Assembly: GCF_014201875.1 (NCBI RefSeq) | Contig: NZ_JACHFL010000010.1 | Span: 93,927-157,926 of the forward strand | DNA from: Deinococcus humi | GTDB taxonomy: Bacteria > Deinococcota > Deinococci > Deinococcales > Deinococcaceae | Direction of reading: 5' to 3' | DNA length: 64,000 nt | In this document: piece after piece, positions 8,753 through 21,260 of the stretch | How positions within the stretch are numbered: position 1 is the first letter of the stretch | Layout: each line of letters opens with the position of its first letter | Translations under genes and position numbers: made by a program | Notes under the pieces: generated by a model | Databases searched by the model: none | What the model was told of the DNA's origin: nothing | Seen by the model: only the letters and a program-made list of their open reading frames with translations

Positions 8753-9892
8753 TCAGACGCGGGGGAGGCCAGTGGCGGGCGAGACGGGGACGCTTCCCAG
8801 TAGTTCCCCACGCCAGACACTGTGCGCTGTGCGGACCGTGACCAGCAACCACAGGACTGCCAGCAGGGGGACGAACACGTACCCCAGATTCATGAAGAAT
8901 CCCAGGCGGGTCAGGCTGCCCAGGCTGAAGGTGGCGGCGGTGAAGACGCCCAGCGGGAAGGTAAACGCCCACCAGCCCAGGTTGAACGGCAGGCCCTGCC
9001 GGATGAAACGCAGCGTGGTCAGCGTGGCCAGCGCCAGCCACCACGTTCCGAAGCCCCACAGCACCAGCCCGCCCAGCAGGGCAGCGCCGGTCAGGACCGG
9101 GCCGAGTTCTCCCAGGCCCTGTGCGCTCAGCACGCGGGGGGCGGCCTCGCCCAGTTGCAGCAGGGCCAGCGCGCCGGTGCCTAGCGGCCCCAGCGGCAGG
9201 AACATGCTCACGCCCAGCTCGGCCCCCGGCAGCTTATGCTGGGCCAGCCGCAACACGAACACGGTCAGGATCATCAGGGCCAGCGGCACCGACAGCGCAA
9301 ACAGCACGTAGCCGCCGTAGATCAGCGGCGTGGCGGCGGCCACGCCCAGGTGCGGCGCGATCTGCCCGGCGCTGGCGGCGGCCACTTCCGAGGCCACCAC
9401 TGGCAGCAGCCATAACGCCGTCATGCGTTCCAGCGCGTGGTCCTGGCGGGTGAACATCAGGTACGGCACCAGCAGGCCCACCGCCGCCGACAGCGCGGCG
9501 TCGAAGACCCACAGGTCACGGGCCAGCAGCGCCGCGTCCACGCCCCAGCGCGGCACGCCGAAGACGATCAGGCCGTTGATGATCGTGGCCAGGCCCATCG
9601 GGATGGCCCCCAGGAACATGCTCTGGGCCGGGTGCAGCAGGGTGGCGCGGCTGTCTGCCGGGTGCAGCAGGATGCGGGCCAGCGACAGCACGGTCAGCGC
9701 GGCGAAGATCAGCATGTTCAAGATCCACAGGCCCTCGCCCAGCGCCGCTGTGCCGGGGAGGGGCAGGTGGGGCAGCATCAGGGACACGATACCGGTGCCC
9801 ATGCTGGCGGTAAACCAGTTGGGAGTCAGCCCGCGCAGCACGTCGCTGGCAGCAGTTCTGGAAGTGTCTGGTGCGGAAGGGTGGGCAATCAT
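8753..9892 (-). CDS. TDT-family (TehA/Ssu1-like) anion exporter, probable sulfite efflux
   Basis: An integral membrane protein of about 380 residues and roughly ten helices. It opens with LTPNWFTASMGTGIVSLML, the signature of tellurite-resistance/dicarboxylate (TDT) transporters, which include the sulfite exporter Ssu1. Linkage to sorA/sorB makes sulfite the likely substrate. The start at 9892 (MIAHPSAPDTS) is preferred over 9952 because homology starts shortly after it and the longer form would cover the LysR operator. Confidence 0.82.
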   Translation of the reverse strand: MIAHPSAPDTSRTAASDVLRGLTPNWFTASMGTGIVSLMLPHLPLPGTAALGEGLWILNMLIFAALTVLSLARILLHPADSRATLLHPAQSMFLGAIPMGLATIINGLIVFGVPRWGVDAALLARDLWVFDAALSAAVGLLVPYLMFTRQDHALERMTALWLLPVVASEVAAASAGQIAPHLGVAAATPLIYGGYVLFALSVPLALMILTVFVLRLAQHKLPGAELGVSMFLPLGPLGTGALALLQLGEAAPRVLSAQGLGELGPVLTGAALLGGLVLWGFGTWWLALATLTTLRFIRQGLPFNLGWWAFTFPLGVFTAATFSLGSLTRLGFFMNLGYVFVPLLAVLWLLVTVRTAHSVWRGELLGSVPVSPATGLPRV

Positions 9893-9927
9893 GACGTCAG
9901 CGTAGGCCCGCCTCTTTATAAACTCAA

Positions 9928-9942
9928 ATAGCCATTCGCTAT
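9928..9942. promoter_or_regulatory. LysR-type T-N11-A operator
   Basis: ATAGC-CATTC-GCTAT is a perfect dyad containing T-N11-A (T9929 to A9941), lying between the divergent TDT gene and the lysR gene. This is the standard position and form of a LysR-type autoregulatory site. Confidence 0.75.
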
Positions 9943-9972
9943 AGCAACCCAAATTTGGTGTATATCTGGATC

Positions 9973-10866
<894 letters not shown>

Positions 10867-10969
10867 GGGAGGGGAGGGGAGTCCCAGATCTCGGCCCCGC
10901 CTGTCAGCCAACCTTTTGCGGAGGTCTGAGAGAGGAAGAGCCATCTGAATGATCCGGGACGAGGCGTGC

Positions 10970-11088
10970 GATAACGCCCGATAACGCAACGAATTGGCTG
11001 CTCCCATCCCGACAGCCTCCCCGCCTTGCGAAACTCTGTTGCACAATGATTTACACTGGCAACACGTTTTCGCAACACTGGAGGCTCC
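10970..11088. promoter_or_regulatory. Probable resolution (res) site region
   Basis: The stretch before the resolvase gene is rich in short inverted repeats, including TTGCGAAA, GTTGC(acaatgatttacactg)GCAAC and TTCGCAAC. Tn3-family res sites occupy this position and have several such subsites. Exact subsite limits could not be set. Confidence 0.5.
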
Positions 11089-11646
11089 ATGCAAGTCGGT
11101 TACGCCCGCGTCAGTAAACAAAATGAGCAGGACACCGCCGCACAACTTCGTGCATTGAAGACGGCAGGAGCAGAGCGCGTGTTTACCGAACATGCTTCTG
11201 GTGGCCGCTGGGACCGTCCTGAGCTGCACAAGATGCTGGATCAGCTCCGCGCTGGAGATGTGGTGGTGGTCTGGAAACTGGATCGCCTCAGCCGCAGCCT
11301 CAAGGATGTCTTGCACCTGATGGAGCTGCTGGGAGAGAAAGGCGTGGGGTTCCGAAGTTTGACTGAGGCCATAGATACCACCACGCCCGCAGGCCGAATG
11401 ATGATGCAGATGGTGGGAGCGTTCGCCGAATTTGAGCGGGCCATGATCCGCGAGCGAACCAATGCTGGGCTGGAACAGGCCCGATTGGAAGGCCGCGTTG
11501 GTGGGCGCAAGCGCAAGTTGCTGCCGCACCAGGAGCAGGACATTCGTGAGTCGGTGGGGTCTGGGCAGCGCACTGCGGCCCAGTGCGCCCGTTTGTTCGG
11601 CGTCCATCCCAGCACCATTACCCGACTGTTGCAACGCCAGAGCTAA
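11089..11646 (+). CDS. tnpR: Serine resolvase of the Tn3-family element
   Basis: A 185-residue serine recombinase. The nucleophile lies in YARVSK (residues 5-10). WKLDRLSRSLKDVLHLMELL and GAFAEFERAMIRERTNAGL follow as in resolvases, with a C-terminal helix-turn-helix (AAQCARLFGVHPSTITRLL). GGAGG precedes the ATG by 4 nt. It should resolve cointegrates at the adjacent res region. The transposase starts 4 bp after its stop. Confidence 0.95.
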   Translation: MQVGYARVSKQNEQDTAAQLRALKTAGAERVFTEHASGGRWDRPELHKMLDQLRAGDVVVVWKLDRLSRSLKDVLHLMELLGEKGVGFRSLTEAIDTTTPAGRMMMQMVGAFAEFERAMIRERTNAGLEQARLEGRVGGRKRKLLPHQEQDIRESVGSGQRTAAQCARLFGVHPSTITRLLQRQS

Positions 11647-11650
11647 GGCG

Positions 11651-14600
11651 ATGCCCGTCGAGTTTCTGAGCGACGAACAGGCCGCACAGTACGGACGCTA
11701 CGCGGGCGATCCCACCCCCGAACAACTCAGCAACTTCTTTTTCCTGAGCGAAGCCGAACTGGCCCTGATTGCCGAACGCCGCCGCGATCACAACCAGCTC
11801 GGTTTTGCCGTGCAGCTCTGCACCCTGCGCTTTCTCGGTTCATTCCTGCCCAACCCTGTGCAGGTGCCGTCCATCGTGGTGCGCCACCTCGCCGATCAAC
11901 TCCACCTGCCCAGCCGCGTGATCGCCCGCTACGCCCTGCGCGAGGAAACCCGCTACCAGCACCGCCGGATCATCGTGGCCGCCCTGAGCTACCGCGACTT
12001 CGACGGTGGGCAGGCCATGCGGCTGATTCGCTGGCTGTACGCCCAACTGGCGCTGACCGCGCTGCGGCCATCGGTCCTTTTTGATCTCGCCACCGCCCAG
12101 TTGATCCAAAGAAAAGTTGTGCTGCCCGGCGTCACCGTTCTGGCCCGGCTGGTGGCCCGCGTGCGCGAACGCTTCCACGCCCAAACCTTCGAGCAACTCG
12201 GCCAGAAGCTCAGCCCGGCACAGCGACAGGCGCTGGAAAATCTGCTGATCCTTCCGTCAGACGCGCGGTTCACGCCGCTGGAGGTGCTTCGCACCTCCCC
12301 CACCCGCATCTCCTCACCCGCTCTGAAAGCCGCGCTGCATCGCATTGAGCAGATTCGCGATCTTGGAGTCAGCGACATTGATCTGAGCGAGGTTCCCCAG
12401 TCACGGCAGGCCCTATTGACCCGCCACGCGCAGAGCGCCTGGGCGCAGACCCTGCTGCGGATGGTCCCGGCACGTCGTCAGGCCACGTTGCTGATCTTTC
12501 TGCAAGCCCTGGAGCGCAGCGCCACCGACGACGCCCTGGATCTGTTCGATCAATTTATGACCCACCTCACCCTAACGGGAGAAGTGCGGCGTAAGCAGGA
12601 ACGGCTACGGACACTCAAGGATCTGGACCAGGCTGCACTGAGACTGCGTGACGCCGTGCGGGTGTTGCTAGACGAAACCATTTCAGATGGAGACTTGCGC
12701 GAGCTGGCTTTCCGCGCGGTGAGTGCAGGTGAACTCCGTCAGGCTGTAGCCACCGTCAGCGCACTGGCGAGCGAGGATGCCGACACCAGCCCAGAAGCGC
12801 TGAGCAACGCTTATGGCACTGTGCGGCGCTTCCTGCCTGCCTTTCTCCATACCGTCGAGCTGGACGGCACGGCCAGCGCCCGGCCCCTGCTAGACGCCTG
12901 GACCTTTTTGAGAAAGCTGGAAACGAGTGGCCGGGATAGACCGCAGTGGAAAGACGCCCCCAGGGGATTCGTGTCGCGGGTCTGGCAGCGGCGGGTTTTC
13001 CCGCACGGCGGGAAGACTGATCATCAGGCGTACACCCTGTGTCTGCTGGAGCGGCTTCAACAGGCCCTGCGGCGGCGTGAGGTCTTTGCCCCTGGCAGTG
13101 ACCGCTACGGCGATCCCCGTGCCGAGTTGTTGCAAGGAGCGTCCTGGGACGCCGTGAGCGACGATGTGTGCCGCGCCCTGAACCGTTCGCTGGATCCCCA
13201 ACTAGAGCTGGAACGTCTGCGCCTTGAGCTGGATGGTGCCTACCGGGAAGTGGAATTGACCCTGTCCCAGAACACGGCCCTGCAACTGGACGGCCCACCG
13301 GGTTTGACCCGGCTGCGCCTGACGCCCCTGGAACCAGCTCCCGATCCGCCCAGCCTCCAGCGGCTTCAACACGCGGTTGCCCAGCGCCTCCCTGCCGTGC
13401 CGCTGGCCGCCTTGTTGCTGGAAGTGCATGCCTTCACGGGGCTGGCCGACGCCTTTACGCACGTCACCGATGGCACCTCCACCTTGCCGGAGCTGCCCTT
13501 GAGCGTCACGGCGGTTCTCTTGGCTCAGGCATGCAACATCGGTCTGGCGGCGGTGGCCGCGCCAGAGGTTCAGGCGCTCACCCTGTCGCGCCTGTCGTGG
13601 GTGCAGCAGAACTACGTCCGGGCCGAGACCATCACGGCGGCCAATGCCCGCCTGGTGGACGTCCAGTTCGCCCTACCGCTGGCGCACACCTGGGGCGGAG
13701 GTGAGGTGGCGTCTGCCGATGGGCTGCGCTTCGTGGTGCCGGTGAGGACCCTGCACGCCGGATGGAACCGCAGGTATTTCGGTTCCCAGCGCGGCGTGAC
13801 GTACTACAACTTCACCAGCGATCAGTTCACGGGCTTTCACGGCATTGTGATTCCGGGGACGCTGCGCGATTCGCTGTTCATTCTGGCGGGCCTGCTGGAA
13901 CAGCAGACCCGCCTGGACCCCCGCGAGATCATGGCCGACACCCACGGCTCCAGCGACGTGGTATTCGGCCTGTTTGCGCTGCTGGGCTACCGCTTCAGCC
14001 CTCGCCTCGCCGATCTGCCCGATCAGCGTTTCTGGAGACTGGACCGCGAGGCCGATTACGGCGCGCTGGATGACCTGAGCCGTCACGTCGTCGATGAGCG
14101 GCTGATCGCCGCCCACTGGGAGGACATGCTGCGCCTGGCCGGATCACTCAAGCTGGGCAAGGTCAAGGCCACGGCGGTGATGCGAACCTTACAGCGCGGC
14201 GGCAGCCCGTCGGGTCTGGGACGGGCTATCGCTGAGTTTGGCCGCGTCGAGAAGACCCTGTTCCTGCTGAACTACGTCGGGGATGAGGCGTACCGGCGGC
14301 GCATCCTGCGGCAGATCAATCGGGGCGAACAGCGGCACGGCGTGGGCCGGGCTGTGTTCCACGGACGCAAGGGCGAACTGCGGCAGAAATACAGGGAAGG
14401 GATGGAAGATCAACTGGGCGCGCTGGGGCTGGTGGTCAATGCCATCGTGCTATGGAACACCCGGTATATGGGCGTTGCCCTGGACGACTTGAGACAGGCC
14501 GGGAAGATTGAGAACGAGCGGGACATCTCCCGCCTGACGCCGCTTTTGCATGGGCATATCCGCATGCTGGGAACTTACGAATTCAAGCTGCCAGAGGAGA

Positions 14601-14674
14601 TTGCCCAAGGTCAACTGCGTCCCCTGCGTGATCCTGACACCGTGCAGGCGTACCTTGAGCAGATTGAATTGTGA
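11651..14674 (+). CDS. tnpA: Tn3-family transposase
   Basis: A full-length 1007-residue transposase. The N-terminal DUF4158-type DNA-binding domain runs MPVEFLSDEQAAQYGRYAGD onward. The catalytic DDE core lies in the last 350 residues, with NARLVDVQFALPLAHTWGGG, ADTHGSSDVVFGLFALLGY and the late segment YVGDEAYRRRI. It starts at 11651 straight after tnpR rather than at an earlier frame-open codon. The gene is intact and ends about 10 bp before the terminal repeat, so the element may still move. Confidence 0.95.
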   Translation: MPVEFLSDEQAAQYGRYAGDPTPEQLSNFFFLSEAELALIAERRRDHNQLGFAVQLCTLRFLGSFLPNPVQVPSIVVRHLADQLHLPSRVIARYALREETRYQHRRIIVAALSYRDFDGGQAMRLIRWLYAQLALTALRPSVLFDLATAQLIQRKVVLPGVTVLARLVARVRERFHAQTFEQLGQKLSPAQRQALENLLILPSDARFTPLEVLRTSPTRISSPALKAALHRIEQIRDLGVSDIDLSEVPQSRQALLTRHAQSAWAQTLLRMVPARRQATLLIFLQALERSATDDALDLFDQFMTHLTLTGEVRRKQERLRTLKDLDQAALRLRDAVRVLLDETISDGDLRELAFRAVSAGELRQAVATVSALASEDADTSPEALSNAYGTVRRFLPAFLHTVELDGTASARPLLDAWTFLRKLETSGRDRPQWKDAPRGFVSRVWQRRVFPHGGKTDHQAYTLCLLERLQQALRRREVFAPGSDRYGDPRAELLQGASWDAVSDDVCRALNRSLDPQLELERLRLELDGAYREVELTLSQNTALQLDGPPGLTRLRLTPLEPAPDPPSLQRLQHAVAQRLPAVPLAALLLEVHAFTGLADAFTHVTDGTSTLPELPLSVTAVLLAQACNIGLAAVAAPEVQALTLSRLSWVQQNYVRAETITAANARLVDVQFALPLAHTWGGGEVASADGLRFVVPVRTLHAGWNRRYFGSQRGVTYYNFTSDQFTGFHGIVIPGTLRDSLFILAGLLEQQTRLDPREIMADTHGSSDVVFGLFALLGYRFSPRLADLPDQRFWRLDREADYGALDDLSRHVVDERLIAAHWEDMLRLAGSLKLGKVKATAVMRTLQRGGSPSGLGRAIAEFGRVEKTLFLLNYVGDEAYRRRILRQINRGEQRHGVGRAVFHGRKGELRQKYREGMEDQLGALGLVVNAIVLWNTRYMGVALDDLRQAGKIENERDISRLTPLLHGHIRMLGTYEFKLPEEIAQGQLRPLRDPDTVQAYLEQIEL

Positions 14675-14720
14675 TCTGGAACCCAAGGGCGGATTTCTGT
14701 TCCTTCGCTAGTCAGACCCC
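14578..14720 (+). repeat. Right terminal inverted repeat, extended
   Basis: The canonical terminal repeat is the last 38-40 bp, ending GTCAGACCCC at 14720. The wider 143 bp, including the tnpA 3' end, is mirrored at 45-187. The target duplication TGTTC follows immediately. Confidence 0.85.
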
Positions 14721-14725
14721 TGTTC

Positions 14726-15628
14726 CTGGTCAACGCCCTGACCGCCTTCTTCACGCCCACCAACCAGGCCACGGTGCCCCTGGTGGTGGGTCAGGACGAG
14801 GCGGGGCCAGCGTTTGCGCTCTCAAGCGCGACCACCGAACTGATCAACATCATCGGCCCAGGTCTGGCAGGCGCGACTGCCGCCCTGCTGGGAACGCGGA
14901 ACCTGTTCTTCGTGGACGCGGCGAGTTTCCTGCTCTCGGGACTGCTGATCCTGACCCTTCCGGCGCTGCGCGCTGCGCAGGGCGAGGACCAGCGCAGCAC
15001 ATGGGCGGGCATCCGGGACGGCACCGCCCGCCTGTGGCGCGACCCGCCGATCCGCTTTGCCCTGCTGCTGGAACTGGTGGCGGCCATCGCGGGCGCACTG
15101 ATCCTGGTCAACACGGTCACTCGCATTCAGGGCGATCTTCAGCTCAGTGAGGCCACCTACGGCTGGGTGATGGCGGCTTACGGCCTGGGCGCGACGCTCG
15201 CGTCGCTCGTGGTGGGGTTCGTGGGGAAACGCTGGCCGCGCACGCGATTCATTCTGCTGGGAGGGCTGATCACCAGTGTGGCGATCCTGCCGGGCAACAT
15301 CGCGCCGCTGCCGGTCATTCTGATTCTGTGGCTGCTGGCGGGCGTCGGCCAGAACTGGGTGAACCTTCCCGCCGAAACGCTGCTGGCTGAACGCACCGAG
15401 GAGGCCGCGCAGGGCCGGGTGTACGGCGCGCATTTCGCCTGGAGTCACCTGTGGTACGCCCTGACCTACCCCGTGGCGGGATGGCTGGGGACGCGCGTGC
15501 CGCAGGCGAATTTTCTGGTCGGGGGTGGCTTGGCCGTGGCGCTGCTGGTGGTTGTGGTGGTCGCTTTGCGGCCCCAGGGCAAGGCAGGAAGCCCCGCTGC
15601 GGGCGGACCGGGCGCAGAATCCATCTAA
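14726..15628 (+). pseudogene. MFS transporter, right fragment
   Basis: From LVNALTAFFTPTNQATVPLV this continues a major facilitator protein for about 300 residues and eight or so helices to a normal stop. The left fragment is at 3-44. It lacks its own natural start, although internal ATG codons exist. The family (enterobactin/macrolide-type MFS) is suggested only by general pattern, and no substrate can be assigned. Confidence 0.82.
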
Positions 15629-15784
15629 CCCGCTCTCAGCGAACCGCGGTTGATCGCCGAGCGACGGAACAAGAAAAAGTCAGGGGCGCTTGCCAGCGCC
15701 TGGGCCGACTGACCCCTATACTCCCCGCACCGTATGGCCCCGTCTGCCAACATGGGTCCCGATGCGGGGGCCTGAGGTCAGGAC

Positions 15785-17113
15785 ATGATGGGATGCGGCA
15801 CCCCAGCCCCCCGTCCGCTCTCCGTGACCCGCGACCTGCTGCTGGTCGCCTGGCCGGCCATCACCGAGAACCTGCTCCAGAGCGCCGTCGGCTTTGCCGA
15901 CAGCTTCTTCGTCTCCCGCCTGGGTCTGGAGGCCGTCGCGGCCGTCGGCGTCTCGAACGCCCTGCTGCAGGTCTTCTTGGCGGTGGTACTGGCGGTCGCC
16001 ACCGCCTCGGGGACCTTCAGTGCCCGGGCCACCGGGGCCAGGGACGCACGCGCCTTCCAGCAGGCCACCGTGCAGGCCCTGTGGCTGGCCGTCGCCGTGG
16101 GCCTCACCTGCGGCCTGCTCGCCCTGATCCTGGCCGGACCGCTGCTCACCGTCATGGGCGCCGCGCCGGAGGTCCGGGCCGCCGGAGAGCTGTACTTCCG
16201 CATCGTGGCCGTCCCCTCGGTGGTCATCGCCGTGATGTCTACCGCTGGGGCCGTACTCCGAGGATCGGGGGACACACGCGCCGCCCTCACGGCAGGATTG
16301 TGAATGAACGCTGCCCACGTCGTCCTGGACCCGCTGCTGATCTTCGGCCTGGGCTTCACGGGCCTGGGCCTGGTCGGCGCAGGCGTCGCCACGGTCCTCG
16401 CCCTGCTGCTGCGGCGCCTCTCCCGGGCCGGGGCGCTCCCGCCCTCCTGGCGGAACGCCCGGCCCGACTGGAGGGTGCTGCGGCGGATGGCCCGCCTGGG
16501 CACGCCGAGTGCCCTGGAACGCCTGGCGCTGCGCTTCGGGCAGATCGTGTACTTCGGGCTGATCCTGCGCCTGGGCACCCAGGTCTACGCCGCCCACACC
16601 CTCACCGGCAACTTCACGCTGTTCGCCTCGGTCGCCGGGACGGGCCTCGCGGCGGCCACCAGTGCCCGCGTCGGACAGCGCCTGGGTGCTGGAGAAGAGG
16701 GGGCAGCCCAGCGCTACGCGCGGACCGGCGTGTGGGTAGCCGCCGGCCTGATGACGGGGCTCGCGCTGCTGGCCTGGACCGCCGCGTTCTGGGGGGCCCA
16801 CCTCTTCACGGGTCAGGCGCAGGTGGTTACCCTGATGGTGCTGGCCCTGGGGATCGACGTGCTGACCCAGCCTGCGACAGGAGTGGTGACGGCCCTGACT
16901 GCCACCCTGCAGGCGGGCGGGGACACCCGCTTCCCGATGTGGACCACTTTGATTGGCATCTGGGGGGTCCGGACGGTGGGGGTCTACCTGCTGGGCGTGC
17001 GGTGGGGCCTGGGACTGGCGGGCGTCTGGCTGGCGATCCGGCTGGACAACTACTTGCGGGCGGCGGTGCTGTGGGGGCGCTTCCGGTCCGGGCGGTGGAT
17101 TCAGGAGGTGTAG
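15785..17113 (+). pseudogene. MATE-family efflux transporter with in-frame TGA
   Basis: Two open stretches, 15785-16303 and 16304-17113, are in the same frame and separated only by TGA at 16301-16303. Together they make a 12-helix MATE/DinF-like protein: LLLVAWPAITENLLQSAVGF, LRGSGDTRAALTAGL-stop-MNAAHVVLDPLLIFG, AHTLTGNFTLFAS. The stop falls in a normal MATE loop, so TGG or CGA was probably mutated. An ATG follows directly (TGAATG), so reinitiation could make the C-terminal half. A TATACT box at 15717 and a 13-codon frame at 15734-15775 lie upstream. Confidence 0.82.
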
Positions 17114-17341
17114 GGCGGGTCAGCTTCTTCTGCCCCAGCTGCGAATCTCAGCGGCGGCCCAGGGGCTGAGGTCAGTGCTCACTCAGCCCGACACCACGGC
17201 GTCACCCCAGGGAGTGTCGTCCGCAACCGGGGGTCCGGGCTGGCCACACGTTGGATTCTGCACGGCAGGAACAAGGACCTCTGGCCAACAACAGTTGTCA
17301 GGCGGGCAATGCGCATATCGACTGCCCTGCTAAGCCATGCC

Positions 17342-17413
17342 GATGGGGAGACACCGTGGTGGTCCACAGCATAGACCACCTGACCCGCAACCTGAAAAAT
17401 CTCCGGCAATCTG
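17342..17413 (+). pseudogene. Serine resolvase fragment
   Basis: The frame WGDTVVVHSIDHLTRNLKNL matches the resolvase core GDTVVVHSMDRLARNLDDLR. No N-terminal Ser motif or C-terminal helix-turn-helix is present. It differs from the tnpR at 11089 and so is debris from another element. The rest of 17114-17636 shows nothing recognisable. Confidence 0.65.
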
Positions 17414-17636
17414 AACATCCAGCATGCAAAATTTGACGCTGTCTGCCGCCCTGCTGCTGTCCTTAGCTGTCGCGTAGACCAGCGTGAGAACTGAGATCGG
17501 GACGTCGCGACACCGTTTTGTGCTGCGCCCCGAGCGGTCTTTCTCCCCCTGGTGTTGGGGACGGCGAACTTCTTCAGAGATAGGGGGAGCAGTCGTGCTG
17601 GGCCGTGGAACGGCGGTGCGGCAGTGCACCTATGAC

Positions 17637-18275
17637 TCAACGCGTTGACGCGTCAAGCCGCCGCCCCAGAGCTCCGCCGATGAACCACATCACGCCCATT
17701 GACACCAGCAGCAAGCCTGGCAGCCAGAGCCACGATCCTCTGACCGCGAACGCCCCCGTCACGGCGTACAGCACCGCTGCGGGCAGGGAGCCGAGGGCCG
17801 CCGCCAGCCCCACCTGCCACCACGGTAAACCGGAAGTCCCCGCCAGAATCGCCACACTTTCCGCCAGCAGCGGCACCGGGCGCGACAGGGTCACGGCCAG
17901 CAGGCCCCACCGCGCAATCCAGCGTTGTGCCTCCGCCTGGCTTTTCACCGGGACAAGGCGCGACAGCCAGCGTCCACCGTGTTGCCCCAGCGCCCAGCCA
18001 GCCAGCGAGGCCCCAACGCTTCCCACCAGGGACAACAGCGTCCCGATGGTCACGCCGTACAAGGCCCCGTAGGCGACCATCACCGCGCTCGATGGAACGG
18101 GCAGCGCCACATCGGCCACCAGCAGCCCCGTCCCGAGCAACGCGGCACTGCTTCCACCGCCCGACAGCCAGCGGGATGGGTCGGACAAGACTGGAACTCC
18201 CAGGGCTTCCACCAGCAGGAAGATCCCCCCCAACACCACCATCATGCCCAACAACACCAGTCCGTAACGCCTCAC
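17637..18275 (-). CDS. DedA/VTT-domain membrane protein
   Basis: An integral membrane protein with a VTT (DedA/SNARE-associated) core: VALPVPSSAVMVAYGALYG, GSVGASLAGWALGQHGGRW and SRPVPLLAESVAILAGTS. DedA-like proteins act in envelope lipid or ion homeostasis. The GTG at 18275 is chosen because GGAGG lies 5 nt before it; the frame stays open to 18311. Confidence 0.8.
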   Translation of the reverse strand: MRRYGLVLLGMMVVLGGIFLLVEALGVPVLSDPSRWLSGGGSSAALLGTGLLVADVALPVPSSAVMVAYGALYGVTIGTLLSLVGSVGASLAGWALGQHGGRWLSRLVPVKSQAEAQRWIARWGLLAVTLSRPVPLLAESVAILAGTSGLPWWQVGLAAALGSLPAAVLYAVTGAFAVRGSWLWLPGLLLVSMGVMWFIGGALGRRLDASTR

Positions 18276-18384
18276 CACATCCTCCAGGAGCTTGAGCCCA
18301 CAGTGGAGCACTGTAGTGGATCTTGATGGGATCCTGGATCACTCCCCACTGTCTTCAGTCCAGCGTCCACGTCATGGCTGAATC

Positions 18385-19857
<1,473 letters not shown>

Positions 19858-20690
19858 GATAGGGATAAGCGGATGAGGAGGTCAGGCATGCGGGTAGGAC
19901 TTTCGTGTGCCCAGGCGGCGGCGGTGCCCTCCGAGGAAGGTTCCTTGGGACCGGCCTCCATCAGCGACATTCACTGAATATCCGGTGGCGTGCGTTTTCT
20001 CGAAGCATTTGACGCTGCTAGCCTACGAGAGACGCTCGCTAGACGTGGCAAAGCGAATTGGCTTCAACTGGAATGAACCCCGGTCAGCAGGGACACCGAC
20101 CACACTGCGAAGGGGCCCGGAGGCCAGGACCGCACCACCAGCGGAACACGGTGGCGAGAGGGCTTGGGGTCAGTCACAGCGCACCAGCCGACTGAAGTTG
20201 TCACAACCGCCTGACCTCTTGAATGGCCGGGAGTGCCTCTGCTCTGGCATGGGACGGCTGACCCTGAGGCAAAACCTCATCCTCCCCTACACTACATATA
20301 TGAATCTCTGTTCAAGCATGCCTCAGATTGAGCAAGAATGCTTGCAAAGGCGACAGGCTGATCTGCCGGGGACGCTCGAACGTTCATGCCTGCCTTGTGA
20401 AGGGCATCACCGGGGAGCGCGAGCCTGCCGCCTGAAGTAAAGGCAACGATACCAATCAGGCCAGCAGTGAGGATCGCGGCACAGAAATATGCGGGAGGCA
20501 ACGATGATGAATAACGTGGCGGTTAGACTCCTGAGAACCAGCGTGAAGAGGGCGGCTTTTCAGATGATTAGCACGTGATGCCTGCTATCCCCTCCCTAAG
20601 CGCGGCGGCGCCGCAGCCCCAGGCCAACCGTCGGGGCGTCCCTTTCCTCATTGTGGAGAGGGGAAGAAATGCCCCACCTGAGAGTTGACT
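19858..20690. other. Intergenic region, about 830 bp
   Basis: No gene with recognisable homology was found. A 24-codon frame at 20504-20578 (MMNNVAVRLLRTSVKRAAF) has GGGAGG 5 nt upstream but no other support. The remainder looks like non-coding or decayed sequence. Confidence 0.45.
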
Positions 20691-21260
20691 ATGACTAATT
20701 CATCCTTCTCCAAATCCACCCCTGCGCCTGCGTGGCGGCGCGCCGTTCCCCCGCTGATCGCGGCGGCGCTGGTGGGGGTGCTGGGCTACACGCTGCTCAG
20801 CCCGGCCAAGAATGCCACCACCGGCAGTCCGCTGATCGGCAAGGCCGCGCCCGCCTTCACCCTTCAGAGTCTGGACGGCGTGCCGATCAGCCTGGCGAGT
20901 CTCAAGGGCCGCCCCGTCATCCTGAACTTCTGGGCGTCGTGGTGCGGCCCCTGCCGTGAGGAAGCCCCCCTCTTCCGTGAACTGGGCGCGGCGCAGTCGG
21001 CGGACGGTGCAGCGATCCTGGGCATCCTGTTTCAGGAAACCAAGGAGCAGAATGCCCGCGATTTCATTCAGGAATTTGCACTGGCCTACCCCACTCTGAG
21101 AGATCCCGGCATCAATACGGGCGTCGATTACGGCGTATCCGGCATTCCTGAAACCGTTTTTATCGACAGGGACGGCATCGTCCAGTACATGGACCGGGGC
21201 GGCCTGACCCGCGAACGCCTGAATGTGGGCCTGAGGAAGATCGGCGTGAAGGGGATATGA
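20691..21260 (+). CDS. TlpA/CcmG-type thiol:disulfide oxidoreductase
   Basis: A membrane anchor at about residues 15-37 precedes a thioredoxin fold with [17 protein letters not shown] (CxxC) and the cis-Pro region [16 protein letters not shown]. This pattern fits CcmG/DsbE, which reduces apocytochrome c heme-binding cysteines. The next gene, ccmH-like, overlaps by 4 bp, supporting a cytochrome c maturation role. The ATG at 20691 is taken over the TTG two codons earlier. Confidence 0.88.
   Translation: MTNSSFSKSTPAPAWRRAVPPLIAAALVGVLGYTLLSPAKNATTGSPLIGKAAPAFTLQSLDGVPISLASLKGRPVILNFWASWCGPCREEAPLFRELGAAQSADGAAILGILFQETKEQNARDFIQEFALAYPTLRDPGINTGVDYGVSGIPETVFIDRDGIVQYMDRGGLTRERLNVGLRKIGVKGI

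Noticed and set aside
15629..15784. Riboswitch before the MATE gene
   Set aside because: A small hairpin (GGCGCT-TGCC-AGCGCC) is present, but no known efflux-linked riboswitch consensus could be matched.
16301..16303. TGA as a selenocysteine codon in the MATE gene
   Set aside because: MATE proteins have no selenocysteine precedent, and no SECIS-like hairpin was apparent.
20292..20501. A 69-codon minus-strand frame with a hydrophobic start
   Set aside because: It needs a TTG start without a ribosome site, and the hydrophobic part is short; evidence is too weak.
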